Of a DNA stretch of 64,000 nucleotides, positions 25,257 through 32,387 are shown piece by piece (within the stretch, counting starts at the first letter, position 1; every line of letters begins with the position of its first letter). The translations under genes and the position numbers were made by a program. The DNA is taken from contig NZ_JAGZMO010000008.1 in assembly GCF_018364065.1 (NCBI RefSeq), positions 1 through 64,000 on the forward strand, in the 5' to 3' direction. The stretch comes from Veillonella sp. GTDB taxonomy: Bacteria > Bacillota > Negativicutes > Veillonellales > Veillonellaceae. The notes beneath the pieces are model-generated. The model was not told where the DNA came from, searched no databases, and saw nothing but the letters and a program-made list of their open reading frames with translations.

Positions 25257-25721
25257 TTATTTATCTCCTTTCTCTGAATGTTGCCACACATGCCAGATTA
25301 GCGCAACTACGCCTAAACAAATTCCAATGTCAGCCACATTAAAAATCGGCCACACTCTAAAGTCAAAAAAATCTACTACTGCATGCAAATGGAATCGATC
25401 CCATGCATTGCCCAAGGCGCCGCTCACCAATAAAGCCGTTCCCAGCTTTAAAGCTACAGATCCGTTCGCAATGTATTTGCGAAGGAAAAATAGAGCGACC
25501 AGCAAAACGAATACGATAGCTAAGAAAAAGAAACGCTGCTCACTTAAAATACCAAAAGCAGCCCCTTTATTTAAAATATAGGTGATATGGAACACATCGG
25601 GAATCACCGGTATGCTCTCACCTAATGCCATATGTGTTTGTACCCAAAACTTTGTGAACTGATCGGCAATCAGCCAAATAATGCCAAGTATTATGTATAA
25701 AATCATTGTGTTCTTACTCAT
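25257..25721 (-). CDS. lspA: Lipoprotein signal peptidase (signal peptidase II)
   Basis: This 154-residue inner-membrane aspartyl protease has four helices and removes lipoprotein signal peptides after Cys modification. Conserved segments are ADQFTKFWVQ, ILNKGAAFGIL and SGALGNAWDRFHLHAVVDFFDF, the last containing both catalytic Asp residues. The start is uncertain: AAGG abuts the ATG at 25721, and ATG 25706 would remove five residues. It is the first gene of lspA-rluD-pyrR. Confidence 0.94.
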   Translation of the reverse strand: MSKNTMILYIILGIIWLIADQFTKFWVQTHMALGESIPVIPDVFHITYILNKGAAFGILSEQRFFFLAIVFVLLVALFFLRKYIANGSVALKLGTALLVSGALGNAWDRFHLHAVVDFFDFRVWPIFNVADIGICLGVVALIWHVWQHSEKGDK

Positions 25722-25796
25722 CCTTCTATTAGTCTATTATTTTATTATAAAGGCAAATAGACGGTTAAGGCAAATGGAAAGGTGATTTTGGGCAAT

Positions 25797-25823
25797 AAAA
25801 AAAGCCCTCATCTGAGGGCTTTT
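25797..25823 (-). terminator. Terminator of the ferredoxin gene
   Basis: The stem AAAAGCCCTCA (25800-25810) / TGAGGGCTTTT (25813-25823) has a tight loop. On the minus strand it is followed by a T run from the A tract at 25797-25803. Confidence 0.85.
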
Positions 25824-25832
25824 ACATCCAAA

Positions 25833-26000
25833 TTATTCAGCTGGATGAATTGTACCAACTGGGCAAACGGATTCGCAAGAACCGCAGTCGATGCAAGTGT
25901 CATTGATTTCGTATTTAAGTTCGCCTTCGCTAATAGCGCCTACTGGGCATACGGAAGCACAAGAACCACATTTAATACATTCATCACCGATAACTCTCAT
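25833..26000 (-). CDS. 2[4Fe-4S] ferredoxin
   Basis: This 55-residue clostridial-type ferredoxin was read directly from the sequence. Two cluster motifs are present, CIKCGSCASVCP (residues 8-19) and CIDCGSCESVCP (36-47). It is a low-potential electron carrier, e.g. for pyruvate:ferredoxin oxidoreductase and hydrogenase in Veillonella. ATG 26000 has GGAGGTG upstream. It is monocistronic: promoter at 26082-26110, terminator at 25797-25823. Confidence 0.97.
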   Translation of the reverse strand: MRVIGDECIKCGSCASVCPVGAISEGELKYEINDTCIDCGSCESVCPVGTIHPAE

Positions 26001-26081
26001 AATTGGACACCTCCAAAAAATATACTAGGATAATTTCTGATTATCAATTCGTTAAGGAACTTACCTTAAATTTATATTCTC

Positions 26082-26110
26082 ATTATGCCATGTTTTTTTC
26101 TGAATGTCAA
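26082..26110 (-). promoter_or_regulatory. Sigma-A promoter of the ferredoxin gene
   Basis: On the minus strand TTGACA (26105-26110) and CATAAT (26082-26087) are 17 nt apart, about 80 bp upstream of the start. The rest of the 26001-26301 spacer shows only AT-rich sequence. Confidence 0.8.
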
Positions 26111-26301
26111 ACTTATGGAGAATGATTTCTTATTATTTTTTAGCAAGTGCCTAAAACTATTTTGCATAGAAGAATCGCTCAACCACGATATTTGATATGT
26201 ATTTTCAATTGAAATCAACCTATATACTTAAGGAGTATTGGAATTACTTAATTCTCATTTAATTTTACATCTTTTGATTTCTAATTGGGTTTCGTTCTCA
26301 A

Positions 26302-26433
26302 TTAGTCTTGACCTTCTTTTTCAGGAAATGCGGCAACTAATACTTTAGTAGCTATAATAAACCCGCAAATAACCATGAACATAACCGGTAAAGCTATAAT
26401 CATCTGTAAGGTAGCCGCTTCAACATCAGTCAT
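26302..26433 (-). CDS. Small single-span membrane protein following mmdB
   Basis: This 43-residue protein was read directly from the sequence. It starts at ATG 26433 with GGGAGGAATCAAA upstream. MTDVEAATLQ is followed by a hydrophobic span (residues ~11-34, MIIALPVMFMVICGFIIATK) and a charged tail AFPEKEGQD. It lies ~55 bp after mmdB in the same direction. The layout (one N-terminal helix, short charged tail) resembles the membrane-anchor gamma/delta subunits of sodium-pumping decarboxylases, so it may be an extra small subunit. I do not recognise a named family. Confidence 0.7.
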   Translation of the reverse strand: MTDVEAATLQMIIALPVMFMVICGFIIATKVLVAAFPEKEGQD

Positions 26434-26487
26434 TTTGATTCCTCCCTTAACAATAATTCTTAAGTACATCACTCAACGGACACTCAA

Positions 26488-27657
26488 TTAATGTGCCAAC
26501 AGCTGTCCCAATGCAGGAATAAGAGCCAATACTAAACCGCCGGCCACAACGGAAGCAATCTGCCCCGCTACGTTAACGCCGATAGCATGTTGAATGATGA
26601 AGTTTGTATTATCTTCTTTAAGAGCCATTTTAGCTACTACACGACCGGACATTGGGAATGCGGAGATACCGCACGCGCCGATCATAGGATTAATTTTCTT
26701 CTTCGCAAAGAGATTATACAATTTCGCAAAGGCAATGCCGCCCACTGTATCGAATACGAAGGCTACCGCACCTAAGCAGAGAATTTTAAATACGTCAAAG
26801 GTTAAGAAGTTGGCTGCTGTCATTGTGGAACCGATAGTAATACCTAAGAGAAGCGTTACCAAGTTGGATAACTCATTTTGCGCCGCCTGGGATAAAGACT
26901 CGGTTACACCGGATTCTTTTAACAAGTTACCAAACATGAGGGCCCCGATAAGAGCTACAGAGATAGGTGCCACGATGCCGGCAATAATTGTAATCATAAT
27001 AGGGAATAAAATTTTAGCAATCTTGGATACCGGTTTTTCTTCTACGAAGTCCATGCGAATACGACGTTCTTTCTGAGTCGTAATGGCTTTAATAACCGGT
27101 GGCTGGATAACCGGTACTAAGGACATGTAGCAATAAGCGGCCACGGACAAAGGTCCCAACATATCTTGCGCATAACGGGAAGCTACGTAAATAGTCGTAG
27201 GGCCGTCAGCAGCACCGATAATGGCGATAGCCGCCGCATGAATGTAATCGAAGCCGAGGAATGCGGCGCCGATAGCTGTTGCGAAAATACCGAATTGAGC
27301 CGCTGCGGCGAAGAGCATTACGGACGGTCTGCGCATAAGCGGTGTAAAGTCACACATAGCGCCAATGGCAATAAAAATAAGTACCGGAAATAACTCATTG
27401 GCGATACCCGACTGATACAACGTAATAAGAAAACCAATCGCGCCCGCTTCTTCTGATACAGCGGAGGAAAATGGAATGTTGGCCAAAATACAGCCAAAAC
27501 CCATAGGTAATAACAGAACCGGCTCATAATCGTAACGAGCGGCCAAATAAATCAACAGACCGCCAATACAAATCATAATTAAATGGCCGATCCCAAACCC
27601 CATAAAACCCATTAACAACTCATTTAGCCACGGATATTGTGCTATTAGCGAACTCAT
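26488..27657 (-). CDS. mmdB: Methylmalonyl-CoA decarboxylase beta subunit, sodium-translocating
   Basis: This 389-residue polytopic membrane protein belongs to the OadB/MmdB/GcdB family. It starts with the amphipathic LLMGFMGFGIGHLIMICIGG segment and carries GAADGPTTIYVASRYAQDMLGP, with the conserved intramembrane Asp involved in Na+ transport. It decarboxylates carboxybiotin and couples this to Na+ export across the inner membrane. It is separated from mmdC by 200 bp that contain a strong hairpin terminator and a possible promoter. Other operon gaps here are shorter, so mmdB may be partly independently expressed. Confidence 0.95.
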   Translation of the reverse strand: MSSLIAQYPWLNELLMGFMGFGIGHLIMICIGGLLIYLAARYDYEPVLLLPMGFGCILANIPFSSAVSEEAGAIGFLITLYQSGIANELFPVLIFIAIGAMCDFTPLMRRPSVMLFAAAAQFGIFATAIGAAFLGFDYIHAAAIAIIGAADGPTTIYVASRYAQDMLGPLSVAAYCYMSLVPVIQPPVIKAITTQKERRIRMDFVEEKPVSKIAKILFPIMITIIAGIVAPISVALIGALMFGNLLKESGVTESLSQAAQNELSNLVTLLLGITIGSTMTAANFLTFDVFKILCLGAVAFVFDTVGGIAFAKLYNLFAKKKINPMIGACGISAFPMSGRVVAKMALKEDNTNFIIQHAIGVNVAGQIASVVAGGLVLALIPALGQLLAH

Positions 27658-27749
27658 AATAAGCCCTCCCAGTCAGTTTTTTGTACTTGCAACTTAATCC
27701 CCCGTTAAGCCGACCTCTACGACAAAAACTTAAATACACTTAATAAGGT

Positions 27750-27778
27750 CTATAATTTATTTTGCTATCTAATTGTAA
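27750..27778 (-). promoter_or_regulatory. Candidate promoter for mmdB
   Basis: On the minus strand TTACAA (27773-27778) and TTATAG (27750-27755) are 17 nt apart, directly after the hairpin at 27784-27811 and ~95 bp upstream of mmdB. Confidence 0.45.
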
Positions 27779-27811
27779 AAAAAGGGAAATTACTCAACGG
27801 AGTAATTTCCC
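27775..27811 (-). terminator. Intra-operon terminator between mmdC and mmdB
   Basis: A 12-bp perfect stem (GGGAAATTACTC 27784-27795, GAGTAATTTCCC 27800-27811) with AACG loop is followed on the minus strand by TTTTTTTACAA. It is strong by sequence, yet lies inside the mmd cluster. Confidence 0.85.
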
Positions 27812-27857
27812 TCGTTTTAAACTTAAAACGTAACGTCCCAGTCCATACCGACGTAAA

Positions 27858-28268
27858 TTACTCGATTACAACAAGAACTTCGTGAGCCTTAACCGACTGG
27901 TTAGCTGCGATGCGAACATCAGCTACTACGCCGTCCTTTTGTGCCACGATTTCGTTCTGCATTTTCATGGCTTCAAGAATACATACTACGGTATTGGCTG
28001 TTACAGTATCTCCAGGTTTTACTGCTACGGAGATGATTTTGCCCGGCATTGGAGATTCTACAGTGAATGCGCCGGCCGCTACAGGTTTAGCCGGAGCCGG
28101 TGCTGCTGCCGGAGCAGGAGCTGCTGCAGGTTTTGCTACCGGTGTAGGAGCCGGAGCCGGTGCAGCCGGACGTACAGGCGCTGCCGGAGCAGCCGGTGCT
28201 GCACTACCCACTTCATTAACTTCTACATCATATGCTGTACCATTGACAGTAATAACAAACTTTTTCAT
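27858..28268 (-). CDS. mmdC: Methylmalonyl-CoA decarboxylase gamma subunit (biotin carrier)
   Basis: This 136-residue biotinyl protein starts MKKFVITVNGTAYDVEVNEVG, followed by an Ala/Pro-rich flexible linker (~22-66) and a biotin/lipoyl domain with the biotinylation site EAMKM (Lys ~102). It shuttles CO2 from the carboxyltransferase MmdA to MmdB. ATG 28268 has GAGGAGG upstream; the longer frame to 28328 is ruled out by overlap with mmdD and by the conserved N-terminus. Confidence 0.96.
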   Translation of the reverse strand: MKKFVITVNGTAYDVEVNEVGSAAPAAPAAPVRPAAPAPAPTPVAKPAAAPAPAAAPAPAKPVAAGAFTVESPMPGKIISVAVKPGDTVTANTVVCILEAMKMQNEIVAQKDGVVADVRIAANQSVKAHEVLVVIE

Positions 28269-28285
28269 CCTTATATCCTCCTCGA

Positions 28286-28453
28286 TTATCCTTGACGTCT
28301 GCCGCTCAGGCGAGCTTCCAATGTCCAATTTCTTAATTTTGCCGGTCTGATTGAAGCAATCTGATGGGAATCGTAACCCATAGCCGCAACGGCTGCAGCG
28401 ATAACTGCAATTACTTCTTCCGGAACATTAGCATTTGCTGCATTTGGAGTCAT
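28286..28453 (-). CDS. mmdE: Probable methylmalonyl-CoA decarboxylase epsilon subunit from a nested in-frame start in mmdD
   Basis: ATG 28453 lies inside the mmdD frame, 5 nt after GAGGAGG, one of the strongest ribosome sites in the operon. The resulting 55-residue protein (MTPNAANANVPEEVIAVIAA to RLSGRRQG) matches in length and position the small epsilon subunit known from Veillonella parvula (mmdADECB order), described as resembling the C-terminal part of the delta subunit. Here the sequence is the C-terminal part of mmdD itself. That both products are made from one frame is my inference. Confidence 0.65.
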   Translation of the reverse strand: MTPNAANANVPEEVIAVIAAAVAAMGYDSHQIASIRPAKLRNWTLEARLSGRRQG

Positions 28454-28666
28454 GCGTTCCTCCTCAATTGATGTCTTCGGTTCGGCTGCCACCGTTGCCG
28501 CTGTATCAGTAGCTTCAGCTGTTGCAGCGGAAGTCTGACTTTCGGCGGTTGAAGCCGCAGTACTTTCTGTTGCCGTTTCCGAGGACTTATTGCGCTTCAA
28601 CAGTTTTACAACTATGAAAAGTACAATCAGCCCCGCTACAGCAATCAGCATATTTTGAGTGTCCAT
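28286..28666 (-). CDS. mmdD: Methylmalonyl-CoA decarboxylase delta subunit
   Basis: This 126-residue protein has an N-terminal membrane anchor (MLIAVAGLIVLFIVVKLL, ~6-23), an Ala/Thr/Ser/Glu linker (~28-70) and a conserved C-terminal block (PEEVIAVIAAAVAAMGYDSHQ; RPAKLRNWTLEARLSGRR). In OadG/MmdD-type subunits this block binds the carboxyltransferase and the anchor binds the beta subunit, so it assembles the decarboxylase on the membrane. It sits between mmdA and mmdC. A second start within the frame probably yields MmdE. Confidence 0.92.
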   Translation of the reverse strand: MDTQNMLIAVAGLIVLFIVVKLLKRNKSSETATESTAASTAESQTSAATAEATDTAATVAAEPKTSIEEERMTPNAANANVPEEVIAVIAAAVAAMGYDSHQIASIRPAKLRNWTLEARLSGRRQG

Positions 28667-28706
28667 ACCTTACATCCCTTCTACACTAGTTAACACAGAA
28701 TACCTA

Positions 28707-30236
28707 TTATAATGGAATATTACCATGTTTTTTAGGTGGTCTGGTTTCACGTTTACTTGCCAGCATAGCCAAGGCGCGAATGATAGTAGGACGTGTTTCC
28801 TTCGGTTCAATTACAGTGTCAATATAGCCGCGTTCAGCCGCTTTATAAGGAGTTGCGAATTCTTCAACATATTTAGCTGCTTTCGCATCGCGGTCTTCGT
28901 CGCGTTTGAAGATAATATTAGCTGCACCGGCAGGGCCCATTACAGCGATTTCAGCTGTTGGCCATGCATATACCTGATCGGCGCCCAAATGTTGGGAACA
29001 CATTGCGATATACGCGCCGCCGTACGCTTTACGAGTGATAACGGTAACTTTTGGCACAGTCGCTTCGGAGTATGCATAAAGCATTTTAGCACCGTGGCGA
29101 ATGATGCCGCCCCATTCCTGGTCAGTACCAGGCAAGAAGCCGGGTACGTCTACGAACGTTACCAACGGAATGTTGAACGCATCACAGAAACGGATGAAAC
29201 GAGCACATTTGTCGGATGCGTTAATGTCTAAGCAACCGGCCATAACTTTTGGCTGGCTCGCAATAATACCTACGCTCTGGCCGTCGAAGCGGGCGAAGCA
29301 GGTAATAATATTTTGTGCGTAGTATGGCTGTACTTCATAGTATTCGCCATTATCCACCACATTGGCAATGATGTCGAGCATGTTGTACGCCATGTTGCTG
29401 TTGTCAGGGAGCATTGTGTTCAATGCTTCGTCTGCACGAGTTGGGCTGTCGCCTGTTTCAACAAGTGGAGCGTCTTCCATGTTGTTGCTTGGAAGGAATG
29501 TTAACAAGTAACGAATCTGTTCCATGCAGTCGTCTTCATTTTCAGCCGCGAAGTGAGCTACACCGGATACACTGTTGTGTGCCATAGCGCCGCCCAAGTC
29601 TTCAGCAGATACTTCTTCCGCCGTAACGGATTTAATAACGGCCGGACCGGTGATGAACATCTGAGATGTATTTTTAACCATGTAAATGAAGTCGGTAATA
29701 GCCGGAGAATAAACGGCACCGCCTGCGCATGGCCCCATGATTACGGAAATCTGAGGAATTACACCGGATGCTGCTGTATTCTGGAAGAAGATTTTACCGA
29801 AGCCGCTCAATGCGTCAACGCCTTCCTGAATACGCGCTCCGCCGGAATCGTTGATACCGATAATAGGTGCGCCCATTTTCATAGCCATCTGCTGTACTTT
29901 TACGATTTTAGCCGCATGCATTTCGCCAAGGGAACCACCTTCAACGGTGAAGTCCTGTGCAAACGCATAAACGAGACGGCCGTCGATTGTACCATAGCCG
30001 GTTACAACGCCTTCGCCAGGAAGCTCTTTCTTTTCCATGCCGAAGTTTACGCAGCGATGTTTTACGAATTGGTCGATTTCTACGAAGCTGTTAGTGTCAA
30101 AAAGTTTTTCCAAGCGTTCGCGAGCTGTCAATTTACCTTTGCTGTGTTGGGAAGCAATGCGCTTTTCGCCGCCGCCCTGTTTAATAGTCTCAAGTTTTTT
30201 ATGTAATAACGCAATCGTTTCTTGGACTGTTGCCAT
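28707..30236 (-). CDS. mmdA: Methylmalonyl-CoA decarboxylase alpha subunit (carboxyltransferase)
   Basis: This 509-residue protein of the acyl-CoA carboxyltransferase family (two crotonase-fold domains) transfers CO2 from methylmalonyl-CoA to the biotin on MmdC, releasing propionyl-CoA. Motifs are MKMGAPIIGINDSGGARIQEGV and IMGPCAGGAVYSPAITDFIYM in the N-domain, and FVDVPGFLPGTDQEWGGIIRHGAK with TRKAYGGAYIAM in the C-domain. The length matches PccB/MmdA proteins. GGAGGT precedes the ATG. It begins the decarboxylase part of the propionate operon, after mce. Confidence 0.97.
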   Translation of the reverse strand: MATVQETIALLHKKLETIKQGGGEKRIASQHSKGKLTARERLEKLFDTNSFVEIDQFVKHRCVNFGMEKKELPGEGVVTGYGTIDGRLVYAFAQDFTVEGGSLGEMHAAKIVKVQQMAMKMGAPIIGINDSGGARIQEGVDALSGFGKIFFQNTAASGVIPQISVIMGPCAGGAVYSPAITDFIYMVKNTSQMFITGPAVIKSVTAEEVSAEDLGGAMAHNSVSGVAHFAAENEDDCMEQIRYLLTFLPSNNMEDAPLVETGDSPTRADEALNTMLPDNSNMAYNMLDIIANVVDNGEYYEVQPYYAQNIITCFARFDGQSVGIIASQPKVMAGCLDINASDKCARFIRFCDAFNIPLVTFVDVPGFLPGTDQEWGGIIRHGAKMLYAYSEATVPKVTVITRKAYGGAYIAMCSQHLGADQVYAWPTAEIAVMGPAGAANIIFKRDEDRDAKAAKYVEEFATPYKAAERGYIDTVIEPKETRPTIIRALAMLASKRETRPPKKHGNIPL

Positions 30237-30384
30237 TACTGTACCTCCATGTTTCAGTTAATATTGTTACTGTATATACTATAACCTATATTGGCGCCAC
30301 AGCCTGTGTAAGCACTCTGACTTCTATAAGTACCATAGCCTTTATACGCCCTGCCGCCTCAGTGAGAGTCCGCAGTGTTGCCAA

Positions 30385-30807
30385 CTATTTCATTCGTTGA
30401 CAAAGTTCAAGCAAAATGCCGCCTGTCGCTTTCGGATGAACGAAGGCGATCATGGATCCGCCGGCGCCATAACGAGGTTTTTCGTCGATCATGCGCACGC
30501 CTTTTTCCATTAGGTCTGAAATGGCATTTTCAATGTTGTCCACGCGCAATGCAATGTGCTGAATGCCGTTGCGGCCGCCGTTCTTTTCAATGTAACGGCC
30601 AATCGGTCCGTCCGGTTCCGTAGTTTCCAAGAATTCCAACTCTGCGTCGCCGCAAGGGAAGAAACTTACTTTTACCTTCTGTTCTTCTACAACTTCATCT
30701 TCAGGCAAATGCTCCATGCCGAGAGTTTCTTTGTAAAACGCTTTCGTCGCTTCCAAATCTGCTACGGCAATACCAATGTGGTCAACTTGCAATACTTTAA
30801 AAGCCAT
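30385..30807 (-). CDS. mce: Methylmalonyl-CoA epimerase
   Basis: This 140-residue vicinal-oxygen-chelate fold enzyme interconverts (R)- and (S)-methylmalonyl-CoA, linking the mutase product to the decarboxylase. It starts VLQVDHIGIAVADLEATKAFY with the metal His; other ligands are likely the His in GIQHIALRVDN and the Glu in GGILLELCQ. AAGGAGTG precedes the ATG. It lies between meaB and mmdA. Confidence 0.95.
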   Translation of the reverse strand: MAFKVLQVDHIGIAVADLEATKAFYKETLGMEHLPEDEVVEEQKVKVSFFPCGDAELEFLETTEPDGPIGRYIEKNGGRNGIQHIALRVDNIENAISDLMEKGVRMIDEKPRYGAGGSMIAFVHPKATGGILLELCQRMK

Positions 30808-30964
30808 TATGACACACTCCTTATTTTTATTAGTTACTAATCTATGTAATCCTAACTGTTTCAGTCATATAAAACATGCAAATTACATATTATATACTAC
30901 TATAATACCATTAAGTAGGCATTTAGTGGAAACTTTTCAAAAAACTATAGAATGTAGAATGGAC

Positions 30965-31912
30965 CTACAGTTTTTTCGGAAACAGGGAAGTTACGATTGT
31001 ATTTACCAGGCTGTATGGATCATTATCACGCGTTTCCACTTCGTGAAGGTGACGTTTAAACTCTTCATCCTGTCCGACCACACGATTTACATATCGTGCA
31101 ATTTGCTCTTCCAACATGCCTAAAATCTCGGAACGTGTACGTTCCTGACGGCGTGTTTCCAATTCGCCGGTCTCTTTTAAATGTTTAAAATGAGCTTCCA
31201 GGGATTCAATAAGTTCCGCCACGCCTTCGTCGCGACTGGCCACAGTGCGTTCAATCGGCGGTCTCCAGCTTCGTGGGCGCCCGTCCAAATCAAGCATCAT
31301 TTCAATTTCCACGTTTAATTTATCGCAGCCGTCCCGATCCGCCTTATTGATGGCAAACACGTCGCCGATTTCCAAGATCCCCGCCTTGATGGCCTGGATG
31401 TCGTCACCCAGCCCCGGTACCAATACAACCAGCGTTGTGTCCGCGCTCTTCACAATATCTACTTCCGACTGGCCTACGCCTACGGTTTCAATAATGATTA
31501 AATCCATGCCGAATGCATCCATCAGCTTGGCCACATCGGAGGTTTTGCGGGATAAGCCGCCTAAGCTGCCGCGGGTCCCCATGCTTCGAATAAAGACATT
31601 TTCATTCAATGTCAAATCGTTCATGCGGATGCGGTCGCCCAAAATAGCGCCGCCGGAAAACGGACTGGTCGGATCCACCGCAATGATACCGATTTTCTTG
31701 CCTTGTCGCAAATAGTGTTTTACCAGCTTGTCGGTCAAAGTACTTTTGCCGGCCCCGGGAGCACCGGTGATGCCTAAGATCTGCGCCCGCCCCGTTTTAG
31801 GGTAAATAGCCTTCATGATCTCTCCGGCATTGTCATATTCACTTTCTACCGCTGTAATAGCTCTCGCCAATGCTAACCGCGAGCCTTTAAAAAGCTCGGT
31901 GATTATATCCAT
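30965..31912 (-). CDS. meaB: MeaB-type GTPase, methylmalonyl-CoA mutase chaperone
   Basis: This 315-residue G3E GTPase has the P-loop GITGAPGAGKSTLTDKL (~48-64), Mg-site DPTSPFSGGAILGDRIRM and guanine motif NKAD (in FAINKADRDG). MeaB/ArgK proteins protect and reload the B12 cofactor of methylmalonyl-CoA mutase. It follows the mutase subunit genes directly, with a small hairpin (31936-31960) in the short spacer. Confidence 0.95.
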   Translation of the reverse strand: MDIITELFKGSRLALARAITAVESEYDNAGEIMKAIYPKTGRAQILGITGAPGAGKSTLTDKLVKHYLRQGKKIGIIAVDPTSPFSGGAILGDRIRMNDLTLNENVFIRSMGTRGSLGGLSRKTSDVAKLMDAFGMDLIIIETVGVGQSEVDIVKSADTTLVVLVPGLGDDIQAIKAGILEIGDVFAINKADRDGCDKLNVEIEMMLDLDGRPRSWRPPIERTVASRDEGVAELIESLEAHFKHLKETGELETRRQERTRSEILGMLEEQIARYVNRVVGQDEEFKRHLHEVETRDNDPYSLVNTIVTSLFPKKL

Positions 31913-31935
31913 ACGTTCACCGCCTTAATACACTA

Positions 31936-31960
31936 AGGCTCGAACGAAACATTCGAGCCT
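31936..31960 (-). other. Intercistronic hairpin between mcmB and meaB
   Basis: A 9-bp perfect stem AGGCTCGAA/TTCGAGCCT has a 7-nt loop and no T run on either side. It is more like an mRNA stability or processing element than a terminator. Confidence 0.5.
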
Positions 31961-31979
31961 ATATGTCTTATACATGTTT

Positions 31980-32372
31980 TTATACATGCGCCTTTACGAA
32001 GTCGATAATATCCCCTGTAGGTGTGCCCGGAGTAAATACTTCCGCTACACCGGCTTCTTTCAAGCCCGGAATATCAGCATCAGGAATAACGCCGCCGCCA
32101 ATAACGAGGACGTCGCCCATGCCTTTTTCTCTCAGTAAATTCACAATTTTGGGAAATAATGTATTATGTGCCCCTGATAACAAGCTCAAGGCCACTACGT
32201 TAACGTCTTCAGACAAAGCAGCTTCCACGATTTGTTCAGGAGTCTGACGGAGACCTGTGTAAATAACTTCAAAGCCTGCATCACGAAGCGCACGCGCTAC
32301 TACTTTTGCACCGCGGTCATGTCCGTCCAGGCCCGGTTTTGCTACTAATACACGAATTCGTTTTTCTGTCAT
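31980..32372 (-). CDS. Methylmalonyl-CoA mutase, B12-binding subunit
   Basis: This 130-residue cobalamin-binding domain carries the base-off motif DGHDRG (AKPGLDGHDRGAKVVARAL), then SLLSG and GGGVIPD. The His ligates cobalt. In many organisms this domain is fused to the C-terminus of the mutase large subunit; here it is a separate gene 15 bp downstream of it, making a two-part enzyme as in archaea and other Negativicutes. Confidence 0.95.
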   Translation of the reverse strand: MTEKRIRVLVAKPGLDGHDRGAKVVARALRDAGFEVIYTGLRQTPEQIVEAALSEDVNVVALSLLSGAHNTLFPKIVNLLREKGMGDVLVIGGGVIPDADIPGLKEAGVAEVFTPGTPTGDIIDFVKAHV

Positions 32373-32387
32373 GATTGTCCCTCCAAA

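Noticed and set aside
27882..28350. Ala/Gly-rich and Cys/Arg-rich plus-strand frames opposite mmdC
   Set aside because: They are complements of the Ala/Pro linker of the biotin carrier, with no start signals.
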